From Lasioglossum baleicum (lineage: Eukaryota; Arthropoda; Insecta; Hymenoptera; Halictidae), in the NCBI RefSeq assembly GCF_051020765.1, contig NC_134935.1, forward strand, positions 12,835,579 to 12,899,578: DNA of 64,000 nucleotides, written 5' to 3'. The notes below the pieces were generated by a model. That model made no database searches and was not told where the DNA came from. It worked only from the letters and a program-made list of their open reading frames with translations. This document shows positions 37,451 to 49,010 of the stretch, in pieces. Numbering within the stretch: the stretch's first letter is position 1; each line of letters begins with the position of its first letter. The position numbers were made by a program, and so were the translations under genes.

Positions 37451-39415
37451 GCCTCTCTTTCTCCTTCTCTTCTCTTCTCCTTCTCCCATTCTCGTTTTCT
37501 GTTCCAGCTTTCCTCTACTCATCTCATCCGCTCTGCTATACGTATGTACAACCGACGCGATACCTATTATTTACCCGATACGCATCATTTACCAGAAATT
37601 TCGAATCCACCGGCATTGCTTAATGACATACCGTGATCGGTCATCGTTCCGTTTATCCTGTTTTTCTTCGGGAAAACACGTTTTTGCTTTTGTGTACACT
37701 GGCGTGTAATTTTGCGGTAATCCTGGAACCACGCCGGCCAATTATTCTTCCAGTTAACACAATTCCATCGGCAGCGTAGTATCTGCTCGGGACGCCATAC
37801 GCGCGGTACACGCGTACGATTTCATTAGACAACACCCTCCCCGCTCACCCCTGCCGAGCGCGTAATTCGCCGAACGTTTTCGGAACGTTCGATTCAATTA
37901 TGAAACGATTATGGAACGCTTCAAGGCGAAGATGATTGCCTGCGAATTGCGCGGATGATTTTAGGCTCTAAAGGATTTCGATTCGGCCAGCGCGAGTTTT
38001 TCCGAGGTGATTTAACCCCGTGAAATCCGGACCGCAAAAATTGCATCCGCGTTTGAAGCAATTTTATTTAATTAAGACGAGAACTCCGAAGTTGAACTTT
38101 CTGACAACGATTACTAGGCCATGGATTTGATGTATTTACGATGAAGATGACTAGCTGTAATGTGGAACGGTTGAAGAATTTAAAAAAATTATTGAACGAA
38201 GAAAAAAGTTGCTGAGTTGCTCTTGATTCTTGCAACAGAACATTTTTGTTTTGATCTGAGATCTATTTATTGTTCCAGCCATTATATTGTTGACAAATTT
38301 GTTCTACTCATTGCACCACTGTAAATGTTTAAATCTGAACGAATTAAGACTGTCACCCAATTAGGCGATGCTACGGTTAAAATGTGGATGCACTTTCATT
38401 TAGTGGAAGAAATACTAGTCTTGTTAGAGATTCGGGGAAGACTACAATCAAGATTTGAGATTCCCGTAGGGTTATAATTACTGGAGATCCTTATCTACGA
38501 TTTCCAAAGAAAAAATTCTATCTATCGTAACATAATACTTTTCATCGTTCACATACCTAGCGGAGCCCCAAGACGCAGCCCCGAAAAAAAATAGCTTTAA
38601 CACAGAATCTATGGAACATTAAAAAGTACGTACTATTTTACGGTGCTCTAAAAATAAGAGGTAAATTTTGTCATAATTGTATGTTTAAAAACAAAAATTA
38701 ATTTACCGAAGATTTAATTTAATTTCCGTTACCATTTCGAGTGCAACATCGATCACTCATAAATGACCGCCACAATTTCTTTCCATACTTGAAAATCAAT
38801 TTTTACTACAATCTAAGAAAACCGAATTCTACCAAAATCCAGTGAGAGGAAAGTGTGAGAATATTTAAAAAATCATTGTTACGGAAAGGGGTAATAAAAA
38901 ATCTGAAACGCTACTCTCAAAAAAGACGTCGCAAGTCCAAAACAATTCGCATAATCACGGTCTCGCAGAGCCAAAATTCCACGGAGCCTCTCGCGGCGTA
39001 ACAGGTGCAGCGCGTCGTAGATATCATTCGTGCATCGCCCGGCAGGAAATAATATCCGAGACCGTTGGTTGCGAATCGGAAGTGATTCAGCGTGTCGCGT
39101 ATTATTCGCGGCGACGCGACGTTGCGACAGGTAGACTCCGACGGTCTCGACGCAATTCGAATCAGTTAGGCTGGCCTCGGCAACGATGCTACCGATTCGC
39201 GACTCGTCGGGACTCTTCTTGGCGGGGCCGGTGTCCCGGTGGCAGAATAAATTTCGTGGATGTACACAGCGGCAAGGTTGTATCAGTTGTGTTGGTGGGG
39301 CCCGAAACACCGTTGCTTCTGGCTAAGAATAGCATTCCAGCCAATCGTCTGGAAGTACGTGAACGAAATTCAGGTCTATCGGTAACGTCGACCTGCCGAG
39401 TGGCTCGGTTAGGTA
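37451..39415. other. No gene recognised
   Basis: A pyrimidine tract (37453-37515), then AT-rich DNA to 38880, then a CpG-rich stretch leading to the candidate promoter region. Confidence 0.55.
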
Positions 39416-39599
39416 GTGGGAGGTAAGAGGAAGGGAGTCCAGAAGCCGGTAGGTAGAAGGTAGAGTAGGAAGAGATGGAGAGGGGGAGGGGTGGAAGGAA
39501 GGGGGGCCTTAGAGGGGAAGGTGAAGAGGAATACTCATGATTTCGATAAGCGTACAGGTGAAGGGGGAAGGTGATAGCGGGGGGAGGGGGCAAGAATTC
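39416..39599 (+). repeat. Purine-rich, G-rich low-complexity tract
   Basis: About 180 bases almost wholly of A and G, with several GGGG and GGGGGG runs (for example near 39480-39510 and 39578-39590). It lies immediately upstream of the CpG-rich block. Runs of this kind can form G-quadruplex or triplex DNA; whether it does so here is not shown. The apparent proline- and serine-rich frames on the opposite strand are products of the composition. Confidence 0.6.
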
Positions 39600-40169
39600 G
39601 GATAGAGACAGTGGACAGGGCCCAGCGAGGCCAGGCTTGGAAAGAGGTTGGCTTGTTTTCAATGGTGTCGTACTTGCGATCGAATTATGCGTACCGTTCT
39701 GTCCTCCTTAGTCGGCAGCGGTCCCACTGCCCCCTACCCCCTTCTACCGATCGGTCGAGGAAGAAACGTGCGCCGCGACTCAGCCAGGTGTATCCAGTGC
39801 CTAAGAGCCAGCCGGTCGACGTCGTTATACCCTGCAGCGCGGTGCCTCGCGAGGTGCGTATTATCATTGCAAATCGGCCGCCGATTTCCGTGCTGGATCC
39901 ATCGAGAACCGTACGCGCGTGTGCGATCGACAAAAGTCAATTGGTCTATCTTGCGCGCGCTGTGCTTCGTTGGTGCGCACCCGGTTTTTTTTCGCCCACC
40001 CCCGAATTTTCGGTATTTTGTGATCGGTGATCGGTGATCCCGCCCGGGACTCCACTTCGAGGCGATCGGTTTTTTGTGAGGAGACGTCCTTCGGTAGGAT
40101 AACGCAACCCAGACACAGGGGAATTTGGAAGAACCGTCCTCGTTCCGGGACCGAGCCGATTTCAAACAG
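39600..40169 (+). other. Candidate non-coding first exon or promoter region of the PAN-domain gene
   Basis: A CpG-rich block follows a purine-rich tract and ends in a good donor, AACAG|GTACGA (GT at 40170). After the donor the sequence turns abruptly AT-rich, as at an exon-intron boundary. No convincing conserved reading frame is present; overlapping open frames here reflect GC content. A short triple repeat of GTGATCG lies near 40019-40039. The link to the acceptor at 43376 is inference from strand, spacing (3.2 kb) and compatible splice signals. It could instead be an unrelated CpG-rich regulatory element. Confidence 0.35.
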
Positions 40170-40229
40170 GTACGATCGTTGACTCTGTTTCTGAGACTGA
40201 TGCACTTGATGTCGGTGGGACACTGATTT

Positions 40230-41530
40230 CTTACGGTCAAGTGCTACTCGATGGAAATTGAGTATTGGGTGGGTTATTTTATCGTCGACCAAAATTTTTT
40301 GATATTTAGACACTTACGTTTATCTGGGTTTTGGGACCGATAGCGATTCGTTGCTGGTACTATTTTCTCCGGATAAAGTGATACTTTAAAAAGAGTGAAA
40401 TTTTAATTTATCGTGGAATTAAGTTTCCAGAAATTCAATTTTTGGTAGACACTTTCGTTGATCCCATTTTTGGGACTAATTTGTTGGTGATTTACGTCTT
40501 GGCATGGTAAAGTGAAATTGATGGTACATGACTAAAGGATTTTTAGTTATTTTATTTCGCTGTGGATTTCGATTTTTAGAAATTTAATTTTTGATAGGTA
40601 CGTTTGTCGACTTGGATTTTGGGACCAATGCCGATTTGTGGTCCTCAAATTCTTGGTAGTTTGACCATTAAGCAAACTTTTGCTTAAGACAAATTTGATT
40701 TTTGTCGGTTTATTAGTTGGACTTTTTGAGCCCGATGCGGATTTTCTATTCGAGTTACAGCATCGATGAAATCATTTTCACTTTCTTCTGATCTGTGGAT
40801 TCTTGATTGCTCATTTCGAACTTGGGCTTTCATTTGTGTGTAGTTCAATCTTTATTGGGTGTTTGGGTGGGCCCCAGATTTTTGTGGTTTTATTCCATAA
40901 AATTTCTTCCAATTCCATTTTTAACAGATCCTTGATTCACTTTTTGGGACTAACTCCTAAAATGTAATATCGTGATATAATTGGTGTAATTTGTCTGGTA
41001 CTTTCATTTTCATCAAATTTAATTTTTTACGATTTATCCGTTCATTTTTAGGCCTGATACTTACCCAAGTGGTATTATTGAATATTATTTCTTTCTGAAC
41101 CTAGATTTCTTGATTACTTTACTTTATCACAAACCTTCGTTTTTATCGAATTTAATCCTCGACAATCTACCAGTTAATTTCTGGGCCTGATACTGGGCCC
41201 ATCGTGAAAGATGACATTATTTCTTCACGAACTTTGTCATCACAGTCGTCCTCTTTTATCGCCAACTTCGTTTCCAAAAAATTTAATTTTTGACATTTCA
41301 AAAGGTAATTTTTCGGCCCACACCTGTACCACCATCTAAATGGCAACAAAAGCGTCACAAATGTCTCTCGTCCTCACTCACTTGACCACGAAAAAAAAAT
41401 TTCAGTGGAAAATTTTCATCGAGAGTCCACTTTACCCATCCCACCAAATGAAATCGAAAATCCGTTTGAGAATCTCGATTCGATTGTGCGAGATTCAATT
41501 TCTGCGACTCATCTGTCAAATTCCTGGCTC
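40230..41530 (+). repeat. Highly diverged tandem array, unit roughly 110-150 bp
   Basis: A T-rich motif close to AAATTTAATTTTTGA recurs near 40290, 40433, 40581, 40693, 40910, 41018, 41149, 41281 and 41491. It is followed in most units, some 25-45 bases later, by a GGGACC/GGGACT/GGGCCT block (for example TTTTGGGACCGAT, TTTTTGGGACTAA, TTTTGGGACCAAT, TTCTGGGCCTGAT). Spacings are mostly 108-148 bases, with two gaps near 210. Units have drifted enough that no single pair is near identical. It sits between the two candidate first exons. Confidence 0.55.
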
Positions 41531-41539
41531 CTAGAATCG

Positions 41540-41994
41540 TACTGCAAGTGGCAGGGTCGATGATATTTTCCAGCGGACAAGAGAAACCGATGATGTCCCG
41601 GGGTCCTTGGTCGTTTTATTTCGCCGCGGACACGCAGGAATTTGTGCAACTTTGCTACTTGAGCTTTTGTTCGTTCCATCGAACTGTGAATATACAGACT
41701 CTCGGACGCGGGCTAGCAGTGTCTGGTGCGGGCCAGTGTGCGCGCCGGTTGTTATTTAGTTCCGCGCGTTAGAAAACAACGTGACGGGAATAAAGGCCGG
41801 CGTGCGGCGCTCGTATTTTCGCGCTCGCATTTTTTTCCCCGGCCGTTTTCGACTGGAAAACGGGGAACGGTTAAAGTTCCTATTCACCATGGCCGAAAAA
41901 AATTTGTACATACGTCCCCGTTCCGTATTGGACGTTCATAAAACGCGGCACGACCGTGCTAAGAGAATTGTTCGGCCGGTTGTCAACGGACTCG
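41540..41994 (+). other. Candidate alternative first exon, CpG-rich, with short reading frame
   Basis: This GC- and CpG-rich stretch ends with CTCG|GTATGT (GT at 41995). It contains an ATG in good context at 41889 (CACCATGG) that opens 35 codons plus one base to the donor. Spliced to the acceptor at 43376, that frame would hit an early stop, so it would act as an upstream ORF in a 5' UTR, or the exon belongs to another transcript. The short peptide (MAEKNLYIRPRSVLDVHK and on) is not recognised. Confidence 0.3.
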
Positions 41995-43364
41995 GTATGT
42001 AGACCGAACGTCTCTCTTTCGTTATTCAAGGCGCGCGCTCGTAGAAGCACGTTCTTCTACTGTGACAGATTTCAGACAATGTTCTCATTTTATTATTATT
42101 ACACGTAGCAGACCGCAAAACTAGGTTATTTACGTCCGAACTCCGATGTACTGTTTCCGTTGATCGTGAATTCGCCCACCATTTGTATTCCCGGGCCGAA
42201 GCCGTTTGTGTACGTCAGAAATAATGGTTTTGTTTGACTCTAGAACTCTGTATTTCATCTTACACGTTTATTCTCACTTTTTTGAAATATCGAGATGTTC
42301 TATTGGCTGAAGTCGATACTTGTTTGAACTTTCTGGACTGACCGAAAAGTGATTTGGATTGTTAGGTATTCGATTCTGTCAAAGATTTGATGTAACTAGA
42401 AGAATGTAGTAAAGAATTTTTTAATTGCATCGAATTACTTTTTATTGCGTCAGGAAATTGTATCAATTTTCCATGTAAATGTGTATTCTCCAAAATGCAT
42501 AATATGATACAAATCATCAGAATATCGGGTTCATTATGTTGTGTTTGTAAACAATTTGCAATAAAGGTGGATTGATTGAAATTGTTATTATAATTCGATA
42601 TACGTGCTCTAACACGATATCGCTTGAAAATTGGAACTTTGGAGTAATTGTTATTATGTGTTTAATACGTGCGTCGAGTTTAATGTGTTCGAACCAGCTT
42701 TCAGCAAGGATGAGCATGTATACCATACAAAATTTGTATAACGGGATTGTAAAGAATCCTCTTTTACTTTCAATGAAAAACAGATGAGCATTCTTACTTT
42801 TATGTGAATAAGTGTGCTATGAATGACAGCGTACATGTTGATAATAAGACGGTGAACCGGATCAAGAGCACGAAGTTCTTGAAAAATTTTAGAAACATGT
42901 ACATATGTATAATTTTTACAAGAAATTAAATAAAAGTGAGCATGTTGTTGTGAATACTGTTTAAAATATTTAACTATTTAGTACTCTTTACCTATCGGAT
43001 GTGCTGCAAGTAAAAAGTGTATGAAATCATTTCCCATAGAAAAATTTTTACATCTCCAATAATTGATGATTTCAGTGAAAACCGCGGTTAATTCCCGATT
43101 TCGAAAGTTGTTCGATTTTTGAGCTAATTTCAACCTAACCACTCTGCTCTTTTATTGTAATTTTACATTAAACATTTTCGGAGCCGGGTACCATTTTAGT
43201 AAAAAGGGAATGTAACTGCGTTAATTTGAATTGCGACAACGCTTGCACTTACTGAAACTGCGAAAAAGAAAAACTTGAATTTATGAAATTAAATACCAGA
43301 ATATCCCTTTAAATAATCTGAGAAAACCTTGAAGAGACCGAACCGCAAATTGACCCGGATCCCG
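41995..43364 (+). other. Probable 5' intron of the PAN-domain gene
   Basis: AT-rich DNA between the donor at 41995 and the acceptor at 43376. No other feature recognised. Confidence 0.4.
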
Positions 43365-43406
43365 TTCTGTTCACAGATAAGGTTGCGCGGCGACAGGTGT
43401 ATCGGC
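43365..43406 (+). other. Splice acceptor and 5' UTR leader of the PAN-domain exon
   Basis: A pyrimidine-rich stretch ending TTCTGTTCACAG closes at 43376, followed by 30 bases to the start codon. The frame stays open upstream, but the acceptor suggests translation starts inside this exon and that a non-coding first exon lies upstream. The start chosen is the first ATG after the acceptor; it is the one that gives a proper signal peptide. Confidence 0.6.
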
Positions 43407-43809
43407 ATGATGACAAGGGAGTTGCTGAGGACGTTGCTGTTGGTGCAGGTGATTTTGAGGTTGGGTCGCGTGGCGTGCGACGAGTCGGCTGCTGACCAAC
43501 AGCAACCGCAACAATCGCTGCAGCAACAGCAGCAGCAGTCGGCGTCTTCTGCAGTGCCGTCGGGTCTTTCTGGGCCGGATTACACTGGTCCATCCGCCGG
43601 TTCCGACGAGTGCGACCCAGAAATGGTGGGCTTCGAGCTAGTGACCGGTTACGTGTACTCCGCGCCGTTGAACTTGCTCGAGTCCATACCAGGAACTCTG
43701 ATGCTCACCGAGTGCCTGGAGATCTGTCAGGGGAACGACTCCTGCCAGGCGGTCAACTACGAGACGGGCCTGTGCGTGCTGTTCAGTTCGAACGCGGACA
43801 GCAACCCAG
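43407..43809 (+). CDS. First coding exon of a secreted PAN/apple-domain protein (partial gene)
   Basis: The exon encodes 134 codons plus one base, so it ends in a phase-1 intron. Residues 1-23 form a signal peptide (basic start, then a Leu/Val-rich core, Ala before Cys24). Residues 31-44 are Gln-rich, followed by a Ser/Pro/Gly linker to about residue 67. From Cys69 the sequence has the look of a PAN/apple domain, with cysteines at 69, 103, 107, 113 and 123 and the segments CDPEMVGFELVTG, LTECLEICQGNDSC and NYETGLCVLF. Two adjacent ATGs open the frame. The donor is CAG|GTAAGC. From family knowledge, PAN domains at the N-terminus of insect secreted proteins often precede further PAN and ZP domains in apical extracellular matrix proteins such as trynity and nompA. 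That assignment is inference, because the rest of the gene is outside the window or not recognisable in it. Coding status is strong: signal peptide, ordered cysteines and splice donor agree. Confidence 0.88.
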
Positions 43810-43815
43810 GTAAGC
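43808..43815 (+). other. Splice donor, phase 1, end of PAN-domain exon
   Basis: AG|GTAAGC closely matches the metazoan donor consensus. It interrupts the PAN domain one base into a Gly codon. The frame reads on for only 15 codons into the intron before a stop at 43857. No exon that continues the domain was found between here and the end of the window. Confidence 0.8.
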
Positions 43816-44183
43816 CCGAGATTGAATCGTTATCGTATTTGCGCGCGAATAAACGTTAGGAGGGCGCGCGAGCCGATCCGATCCGATCCGCCGATATTCC
43901 CAGCTAGAAACGTCAACGGGTTCAGTAGACGAAGAGACCCAGCAACGTTTTGCTTCGGTTGCTGGCTGGGCTGTTCGCTGCCGATCAGTCTTTCCCTACC
44001 GACGCCGGTGGACACTGAACGGTGCCACGCATCCGGGGATCGTACATATATGTATGTTCCACCGGCCAAATAAGGGAATTCCATGAAGCGTGTAAGCGTT
44101 CCGCGGAATGATTAAATGGCCAAGACGATGGGTAAAATAGACGTGTGTCGCTCTCGTCGTATCCGAGAGCCGCAGCCCAGAGA

Positions 44184-44198
44184 CGCGCGCGCGCGCGT
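44184..44198 (+). repeat. Alternating (CG)n run in the first coding intron
   Basis: CGCGCG run about 375 bp after the PAN exon donor. Confidence 0.85.
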
Positions 44199-47100
44199 AG
44201 CTTTATACCGCACGTGAGTCGCCTCGCTGAAACCGTAACGGGTTCCCATGCCGATATTCGGTCGGTCTTATAATCTCTGTTCGATTGGGTGGGAAGCGGT
44301 CGACCAAGAATTTCGAGAATCTGGAACGCAACCATTCTGTACGGTACAATTCCGCACTATCGAGATGCTCCCCCCATGTCGCGTCGCGTCGCCTTCTTAC
44401 AGTCTGTCCACGCTTCCTGTTGCTTTACAGAACGCCCTAACGACATCCTGAAGCGATACTCTAACCTGCTCCGGGATCGTTACGCGGCGATTACGACGCG
44501 CGACACCGATTGTACAGTCTTTAAATTTTTGAAACAAATCGTTGTTTCTTCGTCACTTCCCAATTTTTGAGAAATTTTATTTTCAAATCGAACTGTTAAA
44601 TTTAGGGATTTTTGTTCTGCTTACTGGAAAAAATATACGAATGATTTTGTACGAGACGATTACATAGGCCGTCTCGAATACAACGATGTATTTTTTTATA
44701 ATATTATTGTGAACATTTGAACGCGATTAAACAATGTTTGAAGACAGCCACAGATCTTTATTATATGATTTTTTTGTGAATTTTTGAGATTAACCAATCC
44801 TTCTAATGTTGCCACTGTTTTGCATTTCGCCTGTCCATTTTTATTACAAATTCAAAAATGGATAATGGATAAAAATGCTGCAGAATAAACACAAAGGGGA
44901 TCATAGAGTTCTAAGGCGAAATTGCACTTCTTTTGATCACAGTACGAATAAATCGCGTGTCAAGAGTTTTAAATTTGACAAACGCAGTAGACTCGATCCA
45001 TTTCCAGATATTACATGAATCGTAAAGCTCTTTTTCGAGAGATGGTCTTAAAAGCATCAGTTCGTTACGAGTGTTCCGGTTATAATTGTTTCGAAAAGAA
45101 TTTGATTCACTCCGCGAGCAAATGTTCTGTCTCGTGGCCCGTTGCAATCGTGCCGCGCGCGCGTTTGATAAAATTCACTAGTTTGTACGGTGCCTGTCGC
45201 TTGTATGTATGTATAGGATCGTTATTAATCGTCCATTTCACGGATTATACAGCGAAGCGTAGCGTAATCCGTGTTTGTCGATTGTATCGCAATATACCGT
45301 GTATCGATTGCGTACGAAAAATGCGCCACTTCCCCGAGCATCGAAAAGCTGGTCTCCTTGAAAACGTTTCGCGCATCCGAGTTCTACAATTTTTTTCGTC
45401 TCTCTTGTCGCAAATATTGCAATCGAATTCTCCACTATAACAGTCGATAAAAGTTTATTGTTCCCCGACGGACCACGTTTTTTGACAAACAGTCTCTCCT
45501 ATCCTTTTTACAGAACGGTCCATTTAAATCCCCGATAGAAGAGTTTATGAAGCTCTTGGTGCCAACTTTTTTCGACATTTAATTCCATCGAACCAGAGTA
45601 GCCGCGAATTTTTCGGAACAGCAGGCAACAATCCGCGATTTCCTTTTCCACTTTCGTGCACAAAGAAATTCCTCGGCCGACAAGTCGAGCGGATAAATGG
45701 TGCTCGATTTAGCTCGTCAATAAGTTTCTCTCTCGCGAAGTATTTAAAGCTGCCCGATTCGCAATCGCTTTACACGCTATCTGTCTTCGATCCGAGAGAA
45801 TCTTATTTGCATTTTCGCGAGGAAGAGGGCGACGAGTTCGCGGTTGATTTTCCTCCCCGCAAAACGTCGTGGAAAAATATCGAGAGCCAGGGGATTTGTC
45901 AAGCGGTCCTCGACCTACTCTTTCATCGCGGTTCGAGGCGTTGGATTGAAGACGATTTTAAGCTATTTCGGCCACGAGCGCCACCCGGATTACATGTTAA
46001 AATTTCGCCGTGCAGTCACACGTTTTCACAGTCTCTCGCAGAAGTTCTCCACCGCTGGAAAAATCGCGTCTCGAATTCTCGCGCTGCGAATTTGCCGGTT
46101 CGTCACTTGGTTAATTTCGGAAAAGAATATCGTTTCCTCTTCTAATTCTGTCTAGAATTTGAAGATAGTTCTGGAAAGAATTAAAGCCTTTCAACCTTGA
46201 AAAGTCGATCATTTTCCAAACCGAATTGAGAACGTTTGATTAAACCAAACGAGCTCTGTTTTCCGGGGAAGAATCGAATTCGAACAACGCGCGTTTGTGG
46301 TAATTAAACGCGAACAATGCGAAATTTAATTTCCTCGTGCGAGCGGTTTTGTTTTTTACACTTTGATAATAGAATAGAGTTTTTAGTGATACTGCATTAG
46401 CATCTGAACGTCCAATTATCGACAAATCGGAGCTCAAATGTCATCGGCTTTCGAAGCAAGTTTGTATAATTAATTTCCGAAAGATCTTGTGCTGCTTCGC
46501 GAAATAAATAGCTCTTTGCGCATCAAAATTTATTGCGTCTTGATCGCATCTTTGTTTGAGATGGATCGCGAAGGGCGGCGGGTCGATGTAAATTCGCGGC
46601 GAACTTGGAACATGATCGAATTCGCTGCTAACCGCGGGAGTAACTGCGAAACTTTCTGCGGCCGTTACAGCAACGGGAAGTTTTATCTGATTTGGTTGGC
46701 CAGGGTAGATTAAAAATGCTATTTGCTGCAAAAGTTACGGGGCGGGTTCCCGTTAGAGCCGTGCGCGCGTGCGCTCGCAAGCGGCGAAAGGTTCATTCGC
46801 CCACAATGTGGCAAGAACGTCGAAACTCTGATCCCGAACAATTAAGCACGGCCAGGAACACAACGCAACAACGCTAGAATGACGGGTTCACACGCAACGT
46901 GTACAGCAACAGTTAAGATACAAGATAATTACTGTAGAACAAAGATGCATCGTAATAATCTTATTCTCGTGGCCCCCTCGCACGAACTGTAATGTACCAT
47001 GGGGGATGGTTAATTGCAAAAAATAAATGTCCCCCGAATTACGAGGAAGCGTTAAAGCAGCCTGGATTCCTTCCTGAAGCCGGAAGTTTCCCAGCCTTCC

Positions 47101-48334
47101 TTGACATTTAAATATTTAAGCAGAAATTACACACTATTTTCCTAATTAGAGTTCCATTAGAGCATACATTCTGAGCGGGATTTAGTGTATGTTGATGTAA
47201 TCGGTTTGGGATTCCTGTGATTCCCTGTTATTAATTTAAATGGAATGATTCCGGTGGCTTTCCGCGGAACGCGGAAGAACGGAGACATGGAAAATGTTAA
47301 TAAATTATTCATGGATGTATGTATCTGACGCGAAGGAAATTAGGGAAATGAGCTCGGAAAATTCATTGAAAGTGAGAAGTGAAATATTTAATATTCAACT
47401 CCATCGGAATGGTAAATAAATGTAGTGAGCAATTATAGCAAAAATTAAGCATAATTATTAGCAAAAATTTTTAGTGGGGTCACATCAACCCCGACAGTTC
47501 ACTTAAGGGTTAAAAGATATTATATGACTTGTCATCGTATTTTAAAGACTATCTGCTTCGTTCAAAAGTCGCGGAAAAGTTCATTTTATTTTTAAACAAG
47601 AAAATTCAATAGAAATTTCATAGAAACGAAGCTTTCCATAAAGCATAATTCAGTTTTAGCTAGTAGAAATAAGTATAGGGAATTCGATTAGATTAAGTAC
47701 ATTGTACAACTACAATCTGTAGGTTCATTGTTCAGTTCAACAAAGTAGATCCACCGCGATGCCGACTGTCGGGTGGTTACAATGATTTTATTGGATACAG
47801 CACGGCGCCAAGGATAATCTTTGGATCAGCATCGAGTCTGTTAATGATTGCCGGGTATAACGAGCCCGGCAAAATTTCCGGCGGCATTAACAATGAAGCA
47901 CGAGAGAGATTTTCATTAGCGGAGGCAACCTTACGTCGAGACTGCTCCAGATGCATTTTTATCAAATTCCATGTACGAAAATCTTCGCTGAAACAATACA
48001 CTGTAACGATCACGTGCATTGTCAGGGCAACTCGACCGCGCGCTGGTTCCTCATGAATAATGGATACTGGTATAAGTAAGTGTAATGAGAAATGCACTAA
48101 TTGAATCTTCCGGGGTGTAATTAATATAAACTATGCGTTCGTGGCTGGCCGACTCGTGAGCATTAATTACATGGTAAATAAGTTAGCACATCTATAGAAA
48201 AACGGTAACTAGTCCCAGCCAAGATCTCGTGCGATTACGCCCGTTATTGTTCCAGCTTGTTCATCTGCCAGTACTGAATTTGTTTTGTTCGGTGCCTATC
48301 CGGGGATCGAGTCACGTATCTTCCCCTGCAACGT

Positions 48335-48362
48335 CAATCACTAGTCTGCGGATCTTTATGCA
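48335..48362 (-). repeat. Dispersed repeat, core with flank
   Basis: CAATCACTAGTCTGCGGATC then TTTATGCA on the plus strand. Confidence 0.6.
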
Positions 48363-48960
48363 TGGTTAAATTTTTAAAATTCCCGGAATACAATATTTGA
48401 CGGGTTTTAGTATGATTTTTATTCATTCCACTTCTACAAAGGCTACTACCACTGAGAATAAAATTTTATTTAGTTCCAATGAAAATGTATTTCATTTTCA
48501 ACGAAAACGCTCAAATGTACAAAATCATAAGTGAACTTTACAATTGCCTCCCAAGCTTTTGGTACTTATTATGCGTCTGTTGTTTCTGTTGCGGAAGAGC
48601 TTACGGCGGCTTCGAGGATATTTTGTCACGATTATTTTTGTACACGTTCGTCTCGTTCATTCGAAGCACTCGTGGATGGTACGGAGCGTGTTATGACGTT
48701 TTCTATAGCGTTCCCGAGGCACTTGATCCCCGGCACTTATTACATCGCTACATTATTCGTCTGCGACGAGTCAAGAAAATTTCAGCGTGCTCGCGAAATT
48801 CGTAATATCGCTGTCTGCAGCAAGTTTCCGCCGTCGACGCGACTGAGTTCGGAATTGAATTTAAACAATCGGCGAAAAGGGACGGAGCATGGCGCGACGG
48901 GAGGGGGCACACTTTTACAACAATGAAACCCAATTTCCGCTGTTCCTGCCCCATGAGTTT

Positions 48961-49010
48961 CTCCTCTTTCTCTCTCTCTCTCCCTCTCTCTCTCTCTTTC
49001 TCTCTCCCTT
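48961..49010 (+). repeat. Microsatellite (TC)n, interrupted
   Basis: TC units broken by CCC and TTT. Confidence 0.93.

Noticed and set aside
39189..40313. Several overlapping frames of 130-170 codons on both strands
   Set aside because: They coincide with GC-rich and purine-rich DNA, overlap each other in many frames, and contain no domain. Such frames are expected where stop codons are rare.
46984..47033. GGGGGA and TCCCCC inverted pair
   Set aside because: Six base pairs across a loop of more than 20 bases is within chance expectation.
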